Origin: Porphyrobacter sp.
GTDB taxonomy: Bacteria; Pseudomonadota; Alphaproteobacteria; Sphingomonadales; Sphingomonadaceae
DNA: 8,875 bases
Assembly: GCA_021732945.1 (NCBI GenBank)
Contig: JAKFWB010000391.1
Span: 1 to 8,875, forward strand
Reading direction: 5' to 3'
The position numbers and the translations under genes are program-made. Below the pieces are notes generated by a model. The model ran no database searches. It saw nothing but the letters and a program-made list of their open reading frames with translations, and was not told the origin of the DNA. Shown piece by piece: positions 1-8,099 of this stretch (within the stretch, counting starts at the first letter, position 1; every line of letters starts with the position of its first letter).

Positions 1-46
1 GGGAGTGGGTGGCCTGCCCTCTCTAAGGTCCGAACCCCCATCCCAA

Positions 47-66
47 CCCTTCTCCAAGGGGAAGGG
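47..66. terminator. short GC-rich hairpin after the receptor gene, possible terminator or dispersed intergenic repeat
   Basis: CCCTTCTCC at 47-55 and GGGGAAGGG at 58-66 are inverted copies with one T-G wobble; a realistic fold has about 8 pairs and a 4-base loop. It lies 27 bases beyond the stop of the receptor gene, where a terminator would be expected. There is no T-tract on the minus strand after it (the strand reads TTGGGATGGG), and only CTATTT on the plus side, so it is not a textbook Rho-independent terminator. The flanking C-rich run (about 34-49) resembles the dispersed CCC/GGG intergenic hairpins seen in many proteobacterial genomes; that similarity is from memory. Nothing else is recognisable in 1-93. 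Confidence 0.35.
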
Positions 67-93
67 CTATTTCTGCCGCACCAAGACCACCCC

Positions 94-2424
94 TTAGAAC
101 TCGAACAGCGCCTCAACGCCAACATTCCGCCCGCGTTGCAGCGGTGAGAACGTGCCCTGTGTCGGGCGGTCGGCAAAGGGACGACGCACCCCACTCGAAT
201 TCGGGCCGCCGAACGGCACCTGCGTATCGCCGCCCGCCTGCACCTGATCGAACAGGTTGCGACCATAAAGCGAAAGCGACAGACCTTCGACCGGGGTCAC
301 CCAGGTGATGTTCGCTTCAAGGTTCGACGCATCCTGAATGAAGCCGAGGTTATCATCGGTGAAGGCGAATTCATCGCGGAACTGGTAGTTCACCCGTGTC
401 AGGATTTCGCTTTCGCCGAGCAGCAGTTCGTGCACCAGCCCCATGCCCCACGTCACCTCAGGCACGCGCGGAATGCGCAGCGCGAGATCAGTGTCGTTGA
501 TAAAGCCATCGCCCGAAATGTCGAACAGGATGCTGTCATACTTGTCGTCAATCAGGCCGAGATTGGCGGTGACGATCAACGCATCCGATACCCGCATACG
601 GGCTTCGGCTTCGAACCCGGTGATGGTGGCATCGGCGGTGTTGAGGATGTTCTGCACCACGCCCGCGCCCGGATCGGCCAGGTTCACTTCGCGCTGAAGA
701 TCGCTGATCTTGGTGACGTAACCGGCAACGTTCAGCGTAAAGCTGCCATCGTCGGTCTGGAACTTGCCGCCGATTTCATAGCTGTCGACCTGCTCTTCAT
801 CGAAGAACAGATCGCCCGTCGCCGCCACAGCGCGGTTGAACACGGGGATGTTGGTGATGCGGAAATTGTACCCGCCCGAACGGAAGCCGCGGCTCCAGTG
901 GCCGTAGATCTGCGAATTGGCGAATTCATATTGCAGGCCGAGCTTGGGCGAGACGTTGCGGAAAGTCACGTCATCGGTGAAGCCGTTGATTTCGGTCGCG
1001 GGGTTGAACGGCGCGGTGCCGGTCGGGCAAGTGCCTGCGACCACCGAGCAGGGCGCGCGCGGGGTGATATAGGTCACCGCCGCATCCTTGGTTTCCTGAT
1101 TCCAGCGAATGCCCGCAATCAGCGAAAGGCTGGGCACGAATTCCCACTGCGCATTGGCGAACAGCCCGATCACTTCATGCGTCTGACGCCCGCCGCCGAA
1201 GAAGACTGGCGGGCGCAGGTTCACCGGCAGATCGCGCCGCAACTCGCGGCTTTCGTCATAGGCGAGGTTCTGATCGAAATAGAACCCGCCGAAGGTCAGA
1301 TCGAGCGTGTCAGTGGAAACCGCATAGCGCAGCTCGTTCGAGATCTGGTCCTGCTCGGTCGTGGTGCCTGAGTGGAACAGGAACACCGGCGTCGCGTCGA
1401 TATCGCCGCGCGTGCTGGCGGCGTAGTCGCGATAGCCGAAGATGTTGGTTAGCGTGCCGGGGCCGATATCCCATTCGGCGGTGAGCGATCCGGTCCAGAT
1501 TTCATTGGTGTAAAAACCGGGCTCATCAATTGCGAAATCGAAGCTTTCACGATCAAACCGCCCGCGGTTCTGGGCCGAGGGGCCATCGCCGTCGCTTTCG
1601 AAGTAATCGAGCTTGGCGCGGATTGTCAAGTCGCCAAACCGGCCTTCCAGCGCGCCGCGCAAGATCTTGGTTTCGGCTTCCCCGTGGTTCGATCCGTCGA
1701 ACAGATTGGTGAAGTAACCTTCGTCCTTGTTGTAGTACGCGCCGACCTTGAACAGCAGAACATCCTCGACAATCGGGCCGGAGATCGTGCCGCTGACGGT
1801 GTAGTTGGGGCCGCCGCGACCGCTATCCACCGGGCCATCGACCGCCGCGCGGAACTTGCCACGGAAGTCTTCGGTCGGGTTGCCGGTGTTGAGCACCACC
1901 GCGCCGCCGGTGACGTTGCGGCCGAACAATACGCCCTGCGGGCCGCGCAGGATTTCGACGCTTTCAAGGTCGAACAGGTCGAACACCACGCCCGCGTTGA
2001 TGCCGAGGTACACCCCATCGACAAACACGCCCACGGTCGGGTCGATCGAGGGGATCGAGGAATTGATGCCAAGCCCGCGCACCGAGAAGTTGGCCTGCCC
2101 ACGGCTGGTGCCGATCTGGTCGAGGCTGACGTTCGGCGTCTGGAACGACAGGCCTTGAATGTCGCGGATCTTGAAGGCTTCGAGCGTATCGGCGTTGAAC
2201 GCAGTCACCGCGAGCGCGACGTCCTGCACGTTTTCGGCGTCCTTTGTCTTGGTGCCGGTGACGAGGATTTCGTTGATGGCATCAAGCGAGCTGGCGCGCT
2301 CTTCAGCGGCGGGCGCTTCGGCATCCTGCGCCGATGCGGCGAAGGGCGACAATGCGGCTGTGCCGAGCAGAAGGGCGATTTTGCCGAGACGGAGCGGGCT
2401 CGGACGGGGGCGTGCGATCATCAT
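94..2424 (-). CDS. TonB-dependent outer-membrane receptor
   Basis: A 776-residue TonB-dependent receptor that should import a ligand across the outer membrane using TonB-ExbBD energy. Residues 1-32 are a signal peptide: basic start, hydrophobic LGKIALLLGTAALSPFAASA, probable cleavage after ASA. EILVTGTK (52-59) fits a TonB box. The plug covers about 63-180, with NFSVRGLG, DGVYLG and the strongly conserved ESVEILRGPQGVLFGRN. The rest is the beta-barrel, ending in the C-terminal Phe expected for outer-membrane assembly. Length is normal for the family. The start chosen is the first of two adjacent ATGs, preceded by AGAGAGAG at 7-base spacing; an upstream ATG would add 21 non-signal-like residues. 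Cys459 and Cys466 could form a disulfide in a loop. Residues 635-646 match an EF-hand loop. The ligand cannot be told: no transport, siderophore or polysaccharide gene lies beside it, and its neighbour upstream is glnD. Confidence 0.95.
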   Translation of the reverse strand: MMIARPRPSPLRLGKIALLLGTAALSPFAASAQDAEAPAAEERASSLDAINEILVTGTKTKDAENVQDVALAVTAFNADTLEAFKIRDIQGLSFQTPNVSLDQIGTSRGQANFSVRGLGINSSIPSIDPTVGVFVDGVYLGINAGVVFDLFDLESVEILRGPQGVLFGRNVTGGAVVLNTGNPTEDFRGKFRAAVDGPVDSGRGGPNYTVSGTISGPIVEDVLLFKVGAYYNKDEGYFTNLFDGSNHGEAETKILRGALEGRFGDLTIRAKLDYFESDGDGPSAQNRGRFDRESFDFAIDEPGFYTNEIWTGSLTAEWDIGPGTLTNIFGYRDYAASTRGDIDATPVFLFHSGTTTEQDQISNELRYAVSTDTLDLTFGGFYFDQNLAYDESRELRRDLPVNLRPPVFFGGGRQTHEVIGLFANAQWEFVPSLSLIAGIRWNQETKDAAVTYITPRAPCSVVAGTCPTGTAPFNPATEINGFTDDVTFRNVSPKLGLQYEFANSQIYGHWSRGFRSGGYNFRITNIPVFNRAVAATGDLFFDEEQVDSYEIGGKFQTDDGSFTLNVAGYVTKISDLQREVNLADPGAGVVQNILNTADATITGFEAEARMRVSDALIVTANLGLIDDKYDSILFDISGDGFINDTDLALRIPRVPEVTWGMGLVHELLLGESEILTRVNYQFRDEFAFTDDNLGFIQDASNLEANITWVTPVEGLSLSLYGRNLFDQVQAGGDTQVPFGGPNSSGVRRPFADRPTQGTFSPLQRGRNVGVEALFEF

Positions 2425-2431
2425 GGAGTAA

Positions 2432-2439
2432 CTCTCTCT
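2432..2439 (-). promoter_or_regulatory. ribosome binding site deciding the receptor start
   Basis: On the minus strand AGAGAGAG ends 7 bases before the ATGATG at 2419-2424. It supports starting the receptor there, directly at the signal peptide, rather than at the upstream in-frame ATG at 2485-2487. Confidence 0.6.
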
Positions 2440-2458
2440 GTCTGAGTTGGGGGCCGAC

Positions 2459-2487
2459 CGCTTAGCAAGTACGTCACGCGATTGCAA
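2459..2487 (-). promoter_or_regulatory. candidate promoter for the receptor gene
   Basis: In the 107-bp gap between glnD and the receptor, the minus strand has TTGCAA (2482-2487), 17 bases, then TAAGCG (2459-2464), 34 bases before the ATG. The -35-like half is fair and the -10-like half weak. A separate promoter is plausible because of the gap size and the unrelated function, but the gene could also be read through from glnD. Confidence 0.2.
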
Positions 2488-2531
2488 CCTTCGGGACGGC
2501 AGGGGGGCGGCTCTGTTCGATGAAGGTCTTG

Positions 2532-5291
2532 TCAGGCCTTTTCAAGCTGCTGCTGGCGCTCATCGCTCGCCGCCTCAAGCAGCGCGGCTTCGATTTCGGC
2601 CAATCGCTCAGGCGTCTTGATCTTGGCTCCGGTGAGATCGGTCACATAGAACGTATCCGCCGCCGCTTCGCCATAGGCGGTGACATGCGCCGAATGGACA
2701 ATCAGGTTGGCCTTGTAGAGCGCGTGGGCGAGCCGGTTGAGCAGCGCCGGACGGTCGCGCGCGGTCACTTCGATCACGGTGAAATTGTTCGAGGCGTCAT
2801 TATCGAACCCGACGCGCGGAGCGACATCAAACGCCTTGGCACGCGAATGGCTGAGGGGGCGGGCGGCCAGCTTGGGCACCAGTTCGATCCGCGCCAGCAG
2901 GGCGTCGCGAATGCCCTTTTCGATCCGGGCCATTTGCGCCGGTTCGCGGAATGGCTGACCGTGCTGGTCCTGCACGAGAAAATTGTCGACCGCATAGCCG
3001 CTGCGGGCGGTGTGAATGCGCGCATCGATGATGTTGGCACCCGCCACATGGATGCCGCCCGCCATGCGGTAGAACAGGCCGGGATGGTCGGCCGCGATCA
3101 CGCTAACCCGCGTCGCGCCCCGCGCTTCATCCACCGCGCAGATCATCGATAGCTGTTCGCCCGCAGCCACCGCGGCATCGTATTGGGCGAGGTTGCTGGC
3201 GATGATATCCTCGCCCTCAGCGATCCAATAGGCATCGCCCAGCAGCGCACCCGCGCTGTCGACCAGATGATCGGCATCGCCCAGCAGCTGCGCCACTGCA
3301 TCCTTCTTGGCCGTGACGCGCTGTTTGCGCCCGGTGCCTTTGTAGCCGAGCCGCAGGCGTTCCTGCGCGGCATCGTAAAGTTCGCCGAGCAGCTGGCCTT
3401 TCCAGCTGTTCCAGGTGCCCGGCCCGACCGCGCGGATATCCACCGCCGTCAGGATCGCAAGATTGCGCAGGCGTTCAAGGCTCTGCACCTCGGCGACGAA
3501 ATCCTCGATTGTCTTGGGATCGGTCAGATCGCGTTTCTGCGCCGTCCGGCTCATCAACAGGTGTTGCAACACCAGCCAGGCGACGAGATCGGTCTCTTTC
3601 TCGTCCAAGCCAAAGCGCGGGCACAGCTTGTGCGCGACATCTGCGCCAAGCACCGAATGGTCGCCGCCGCGGCCCTTGGCGATATCGTGCAGCAGCACCG
3701 CCACATACAGCGCCCGGCGCGAGGCGAGCTTGGGAAATTCGCGGGTCGCACGCGGGTGATCGGCCGTCAGCAGGCCCTGCTCGATCTGGCTAAGCAGGCC
3801 GATGGCGCGGATGGTGTGTTCATCGACTGTATAGTGGTGGTACATGTCGAACTGCATCTGCGCATTGACCCGGCCAAAATCGGGCACGAAGCGGCCGAAC
3901 ACCCCGGCCTCGTTCATCCAGCGCAGTGCGGTTTCGGGATCCTTGCGGCCGCTCAGCAGGTCGAGAAACAGGCCATTGGCGCGCTTGTCGCGACGGACCG
4001 TCACATCGATCAGCTTGGCATCGCGCCCGGCCTGCCGCATGGTTTCGGGATGCACCTCCAGCCCTTCGGCCTCGGCCAGCTGGAACACTTCGATCAGGCG
4101 GACGGGATCGGCGCGAAACCAGTCGTCACCCGGCGCGCGCAGCCGCCCGCCTTCGACCGTATAGCCCTTGAACATCCGCGGGCGCTGCGTCCAACCGGCA
4201 AAAAACCCGGTGCGCGGGCGTTTCTTGGCGAATTCCTCATCAAGGTGCGACAGGAACACCCCGGTCAGGCTGCCGACTCGTTTCACTTGCAGGAAATAAT
4301 ACTGCATGAAGCGTTCGACCGCGCTTTTGCCTGGGCGGTCGGCGAATTGCATGCGTTCGGCCACGGCACGTTGCAGATCAAAGGTCAGGCGGTCTTCGGC
4401 GCGATCGGTGATGAGGTGCATGTGGCAGCGCGCCGCCAGCAAGAAACCCTCGGCGCGGCGGAAGCTGCGATATTCCGGCCCGGTCAGCAGGCCCACGTCC
4501 ACCAGCTGCGACGCGCTGTCGACGCGATGGACATATTTGCCGATCCAGTACAGCGTTTGCAGGTCTCTGAGGCCGCCCTTGCCTTCCTTGATATTGGGCT
4601 CGACCACATAGCGGCTATCACCCATCCGTTTGTGCCGCGCATCGCGTTCGGCCAGCTTCTGGGTCAGGAACTGGCGTTCGCTGCCCTTGGCGACTTCGTT
4701 CCAGAACCGGGTGCGCAATTCTTCGTACAGCGCCTGTTCGCCCCACACCAACCGGCTTTCAAGCAGCGCGGTGCGGATGGTGAGGTCATCTTTCGCCATC
4801 CGCATCGTATCAGCCACGGTACGACTGGAATGTCCAACCTTGAGGCCCAGATCCCACAGGATGTAGAGCATCGTCTCGATCACCTGTTCGCACCACGGCG
4901 CGCGCTTGCTCGGCGTGATGAAGGCGATGTCGATATCCGAATGCGGCGCCATTTCGGCGCGGCCGTAACCGCCCACGGCCAGGATCGCGAGCCGTTCGGC
5001 CTGGGTGCGATTGGGCACCGGGTAGAGGTGCGCAGTGACGTGATCGTGGATCACCCGCAGCAGCTGATCCATCAGGAAACTGAAGCCTGCGGTCACCTCG
5101 TGCCCGGCAGACGGGGCTTCGGCAAGGCGGCGGGCCAGCTCAGCCCGGCCTTCATCGAGCGCCCGGCGCAGCGCCTTGATGATATCGCCGCGTGCGGCTC
5201 CACCGCCGCTGGCGTGCAGCTTTGCAATTTCCTCTGCCAGCGCGCGCCGATCAATGATCGCGCGCTGGCCGGGGACGCGGCGAAGGTTCAC
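2532..5291 (-). CDS. glnD: bifunctional [protein-PII] uridylyltransferase / uridylyl-removing enzyme
   Basis: GlnD, the cytoplasmic glutamine sensor that uridylylates PII proteins (GlnB/GlnK) when nitrogen is scarce and removes UMP when glutamine is high, thereby steering glutamine synthetase and nitrogen-regulated transcription. All four expected domains are visible in 919 residues, a normal length. The nucleotidyltransferase domain has GGYGRAEMAPHSDIDI (107-122) with metal-binding D119 and D121. The family block KEGKGGLRDLQ lies at 235-245. The HD domain has HHYTVDEHT (485-493) and LLHDIAKGRGGDHS (533-546) with H535-D536. Two C-terminal ACT domains lie at about 728-800 and 838-910, each with a DHPGLF/DRPALL-like turn. 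No catalytic residue appears lost, so both activities should be present. The start is GTG, inside the stop of the upstream ligase gene (GTGA overlap), with only a weak GAGG at 10 bases, which suggests translation by coupling. Confidence 0.97.
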   Translation of the reverse strand: MNLRRVPGQRAIIDRRALAEEIAKLHASGGGAARGDIIKALRRALDEGRAELARRLAEAPSAGHEVTAGFSFLMDQLLRVIHDHVTAHLYPVPNRTQAERLAILAVGGYGRAEMAPHSDIDIAFITPSKRAPWCEQVIETMLYILWDLGLKVGHSSRTVADTMRMAKDDLTIRTALLESRLVWGEQALYEELRTRFWNEVAKGSERQFLTQKLAERDARHKRMGDSRYVVEPNIKEGKGGLRDLQTLYWIGKYVHRVDSASQLVDVGLLTGPEYRSFRRAEGFLLAARCHMHLITDRAEDRLTFDLQRAVAERMQFADRPGKSAVERFMQYYFLQVKRVGSLTGVFLSHLDEEFAKKRPRTGFFAGWTQRPRMFKGYTVEGGRLRAPGDDWFRADPVRLIEVFQLAEAEGLEVHPETMRQAGRDAKLIDVTVRRDKRANGLFLDLLSGRKDPETALRWMNEAGVFGRFVPDFGRVNAQMQFDMYHHYTVDEHTIRAIGLLSQIEQGLLTADHPRATREFPKLASRRALYVAVLLHDIAKGRGGDHSVLGADVAHKLCPRFGLDEKETDLVAWLVLQHLLMSRTAQKRDLTDPKTIEDFVAEVQSLERLRNLAILTAVDIRAVGPGTWNSWKGQLLGELYDAAQERLRLGYKGTGRKQRVTAKKDAVAQLLGDADHLVDSAGALLGDAYWIAEGEDIIASNLAQYDAAVAAGEQLSMICAVDEARGATRVSVIAADHPGLFYRMAGGIHVAGANIIDARIHTARSGYAVDNFLVQDQHGQPFREPAQMARIEKGIRDALLARIELVPKLAARPLSHSRAKAFDVAPRVGFDNDASNNFTVIEVTARDRPALLNRLAHALYKANLIVHSAHVTAYGEAAADTFYVTDLTGAKIKTPERLAEIEAALLEAASDERQQQLEKA

Positions 5292-7003
5292 GCGGGTGCC
5301 GCCTCGCTAAGGTAACGCGCCTTGACGCTGCGCTTGTCGATCTTCTGGGTGCCGAGCCGGGGCAATGCTTCTTGGGTGAACCAGATCTGGTGTTCCAGCG
5401 GCACCTTGAACGGGGCGATGCGTTCCAGCAGGAAGGCGCGCAGCTCACCCGGCGTGATGGCGGGGTGGCCATCCTTCATGGCATAGACCGCCGCCGGAAC
5501 CTCGCCCATGCGTTCGCACGGCAGGCCGAACACCGAACATTCGCCGATATCGTCATGCGCGTAGATCGCATCTTCCACTTCGATGCAGGAGATATTCTCC
5601 CCGCCGCGGATGATGATGTCCTTCTTGCGGTCGACAATGAACAGGTAGCCGTCCTCATCGAGGTAGCCCAGATCGCCCGTGCGGAAATAGCCGGTGTCGG
5701 TGAAAGCAGCGGCGGTCGCTTCGTCATTCTTCCAGTAGCCCCGGAAATTGGCGACCGAGCGGATGCAGACTTCGCCCACCTGCCCTTGTGGCAACACATA
5801 TCCCTGATCATCAAGAATGGCGAGATCGACCATCGGCTTGGACGGGCGTCCGGTCGATCCGGGCTTGGCGAGGTAATTTTCGTTGAAATTGCCGCAGCCG
5901 ACCGCGTTGGTTTCAGTGAGGCCATAGCCCAGCAACGGGAAGCTGCCGGGGAAGGCTTCCTTGATGCGGCTGACATGCTCCACCGGACGCGGTGCGCCGC
6001 CCGCGGCGAAGCTCTTGCAGGCCGAAAGATCATATTGGCCTAAATCAGGATGATTGGCGATTTCATAGCTCATCAGCGGCACGCCAACGAAATAGGTCAC
6101 CTTTTCTTCCGCCATCAGCCGGATGGCGAGGCCCGCATCCCACTTGGGCATCAGCACCAATTTGCGCCCGATCGCGAAGCTTTGCAGGAACAGCGGCACT
6201 TCGCCCGTCACGTGAAACAGCGGCACCGCCACCAGCGCGCAGGGCTGATCGGTCAGCGGGCCATCGACGCTTTCGACATGGACCTTGGCCATCGCGCTTT
6301 GGGCGACATAGTTCATCACGGCGTTCACCACACCGCGATGGTCCGACCAAGCTCCCTTGGATTTGCCGGTCGAACCTGAGGTATAGAGGATCGTGGCGAT
6401 GTCATCCGGACCCAGATCGGCGAGCAGTTCGATGGCCGCCGGGACGCCTTCAGGCGCGCGCCATACCGCGGCCAGCCCTTCGGACGGGGCATTGCCATGG
6501 CCAAACAGCACCACCTTGGCCGGGTGTGCGTGCCCTTCCAGCCGCGCGGCGCGTCCATCATCGGCCAGCAGCAGCGTGCATTCCGCAAGCTCGATCCCGT
6601 AAGCAAGCTCCTCGCCCGAAGAGAAGCCATTGAGCAGGGTGGCGCAGCCGTCCGCCATCAGGATGCCCATATAAGCGATCATCCAATTGGCAGAATTGCG
6701 CGCGGCAAGGCCGATGCGGTCGCCCTTCTGCACGCCATGATCGCACACCAGGCTTTCCGCAACGCAGGTCGCCGCAGCATAGGTCTCGCCAAAGGTCAGG
6801 CGAATATCGCCATCGACCAGAAAGGGGACATCTTTGTTCTGATTGGCGAAATGCGCGAGATAATGCGCCAGCGTCGGCGGAGCGGCGGCGAAAATCGGCA
6901 TTGCCACCCCGTCGCGCATAAAGGGGACGGTGGCGAACACCTGCCCTTCGGCGGTGAGGCCGGTGATGATCGCTTCAAGCGCATTGTCCAGCTGGGTGGG
7001 CAT
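5288..7003 (-). CDS. AMP-forming acyl-CoA synthetase / ligase (class I adenylate-forming enzyme)
   Basis: A 571-residue ANL-superfamily enzyme that should activate a carboxylic acid with ATP to an acyl-adenylate and then transfer it to CoA. Visible motifs: P-loop YTSGSTGKSKG (207-217), PLFHVTGE (261-268), GYGLTET (359-365), the A7/A8 block YFRTGDLG (439-446) and DRKKDIIIRGGENI (458-471), and near the C-terminus LGTQKIDK (550-557) where K554 is the expected adenylation lysine. The usual Gly just before that lysine is Gln, a variation also found in active ligases. No signal peptide or membrane helix is seen, so it is cytosolic. The substrate cannot be read from sequence; a medium- or long-chain fatty acid or an aromatic acid are all possible. 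ATG is preceded by AGGAAGGA at 6 bases, a strong site. Its last codon overlaps the glnD start, making it first gene of a coupled pair. Confidence 0.93.
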   Translation of the reverse strand: MPTQLDNALEAIITGLTAEGQVFATVPFMRDGVAMPIFAAAPPTLAHYLAHFANQNKDVPFLVDGDIRLTFGETYAAATCVAESLVCDHGVQKGDRIGLAARNSANWMIAYMGILMADGCATLLNGFSSGEELAYGIELAECTLLLADDGRAARLEGHAHPAKVVLFGHGNAPSEGLAAVWRAPEGVPAAIELLADLGPDDIATILYTSGSTGKSKGAWSDHRGVVNAVMNYVAQSAMAKVHVESVDGPLTDQPCALVAVPLFHVTGEVPLFLQSFAIGRKLVLMPKWDAGLAIRLMAEEKVTYFVGVPLMSYEIANHPDLGQYDLSACKSFAAGGAPRPVEHVSRIKEAFPGSFPLLGYGLTETNAVGCGNFNENYLAKPGSTGRPSKPMVDLAILDDQGYVLPQGQVGEVCIRSVANFRGYWKNDEATAAAFTDTGYFRTGDLGYLDEDGYLFIVDRKKDIIIRGGENISCIEVEDAIYAHDDIGECSVFGLPCERMGEVPAAVYAMKDGHPAITPGELRAFLLERIAPFKVPLEHQIWFTQEALPRLGTQKIDKRSVKARYLSEAAPA

Positions 7004-7199
7004 GCGGTGTCCTTCCTCTCTCGTTTATTGTTGAAGCCCGGGCGCGCATTTGGGCGCATACCTGACTTCCTGTCCCAAGCCTTGCCGACGATCCTGCACC
7101 CTTTCCCTGCCCCGCGCACTGTGCCAGAAGCGCCAGCGTGAACGAGGCCCAATCAGGCCCGCCGATACGGCATATCATGATCATTAAGAGGTTCGCCCC
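7004..7199. promoter_or_regulatory. divergent intergenic region between the ligase gene and lgt
   Basis: These 196 bases separate the minus-strand ligase-glnD unit from plus-strand lgt, so promoters for both directions should lie here. I found no convincing -35/-10 pair on either strand. Visible details are the ligase ribosome site (AGGAAGGA, minus, 7010-7017), the palindromes GCCCGGGC (7036-7043) and ATGATCAT (7177-7184), and a near repeat GGGCGCGCAT / GGGCGCAT (7041 and 7052 areas). No small gene or RNA is recognisable. Confidence 0.45.
7186..7191 (+). promoter_or_regulatory. ribosome binding site supporting the GTG start of lgt
   Basis: AAGAGG lies 8 bases before the GTG at 7200-7202. There is no in-frame ATG nearby, as the next Met is residue 53 and lies inside the conserved protein, so this site fixes GTG as the start. 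Confidence 0.6.
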
Positions 7200-8099
7200 G
7201 TGCTGTCACTACTTGCCGCAAGCGGCACTGCCGATCCGATCTATTGGGCCGATCTTGGGCTGAAGCCGGGGATCGAATTGGGGTTCTTCACCCTGCGGTT
7301 CTACTCGCTTGCCTACCTGATCGGGGTGATTTTCGCCTATTGGCACACCTCCAAGATGCTGAAGCAACCCGGTGCGCCGATGGCGCAGCGCCATGCCGAT
7401 GATCTGTTTTTCTATTGCACCTTGGGCGTGATCATCGGCGGGCGACTGGGCTATGCCGCGTTCTACACCGGGGGCGAGACAGGCATCCCCAGCGCCTTTA
7501 CCGATTTTTCGGGCGAGGGCTTCGTGTCATGGAAGCTGCTGCGATTGTGGGACGGGGGTATGGCGTTTCACGGTGGGCTCGCCGGGGTGACGGTCGCGAT
7601 GGCTTACGTCGCTTGGCGCGACAAGCTCAATTTCATCCGCGTGGTCGATTACGTGTGTGTCGGCGTGCCGATGGGCATGCTCTTGGGGCGGCTCGCCAAC
7701 TTCGTGAATGGCGAATTGTGGGGCCGCGTCACGGATGTCCCTTGGGCGATGATCTTCCCGACCGATCCGGAAGGGCTGGCTCGCCACCCCAGCCAGCTCT
7801 ATCAAGCCGGGCTTGAAGGCTTCGCGCTGCTGGTGATCCTGATGCTGCTGTTCTGGAAAACCGGCGCGCGCTATCGCCCCGGTTTGCTGGCGGGTGTGTT
7901 CACGCTCGGCATGGGGATCGCGCGTTTCGTCAACGAGTTTTTTCGCCAGCCGGACGCACAATTGGCTGACTTTGCGGCCCGAACTGGGCTATCGATGGGA
8001 CAATGGCTGACTATACCGCTCATCCTGACTGGGTTGATTGTCGTGCTCTACGCGCTGCGGAAGAAGCCGCTGGCGGCGGGGCTGACCGCGACGGCTTAG
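7200..8099 (+). CDS. lgt: phosphatidylglycerol--prolipoprotein diacylglyceryl transferase
   Basis: Lgt, the inner-membrane enzyme that moves diacylglyceryl from phosphatidylglycerol to the lipobox cysteine of prolipoproteins, the first step of lipoprotein maturation. The 299 residues are a normal length and carry several hydrophobic segments, for example about 31-50, 70-90, 120-138, 150-165, 205-220, 227-243 and 269-286. Family landmarks are present: GGRLGY (80-85), [10 protein letters not shown] (117-126) with the catalytic-site His at 124, the signature [10 protein letters not shown] (163-172) with R164, N167 and E172, HPSQLYQ (196-202), and [12 protein letters not shown] (241-252) with R242. 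By comparison with E. coli Lgt these match the essential H103, R143, N146, E151 and R239 regions. The start is GTG with AAGAGG before it. It is divergent from the ligase-glnD unit and is followed directly by a hairpin and an Ala-rich open frame. Confidence 0.97.
   Translation: MLSLLAASGTADPIYWADLGLKPGIELGFFTLRFYSLAYLIGVIFAYWHTSKMLKQPGAPMAQRHADDLFFYCTLGVIIGGRLGYAAFYTGGETGIPSAFTDFSGEGFVSWKLLRLWDGGMAFHGGLAGVTVAMAYVAWRDKLNFIRVVDYVCVGVPMGMLLGRLANFVNGELWGRVTDVPWAMIFPTDPEGLARHPSQLYQAGLEGFALLVILMLLFWKTGARYRPGLLAGVFTLGMGIARFVNEFFRQPDAQLADFAARTGLSMGQWLTIPLILTGLIVVLYALRKKPLAAGLTATA

Noticed and set aside
2425..2487. Upstream ATG that would lengthen the receptor by 21 residues
   Set aside because: The added residues are polar and would push the signal peptide inward, and the ATG overlaps the candidate promoter. 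The ATG at 2422-2424 has a well-placed AGAGAGAG.
2523..2540. Inverted repeat AAGGTC/GGCCTT across the glnD stop codon as a terminator
   Set aside because: Only six pairs including one wobble, overlaps the coding end, and no T-tract follows on the minus strand.
3183..5315. Plus-strand open frame of 710 codons opposite glnD
   Set aside because: It lies entirely against a full-length, motif-complete GlnD and shows no recognisable domain. Long antisense frames are usual in GC-rich coding DNA.
7527..7961. Minus-strand open frame of 144 codons inside lgt
   Set aside because: The plus-strand Lgt has all family motifs over this stretch; the antisense translation is His/Gln/Arg-rich without any domain.
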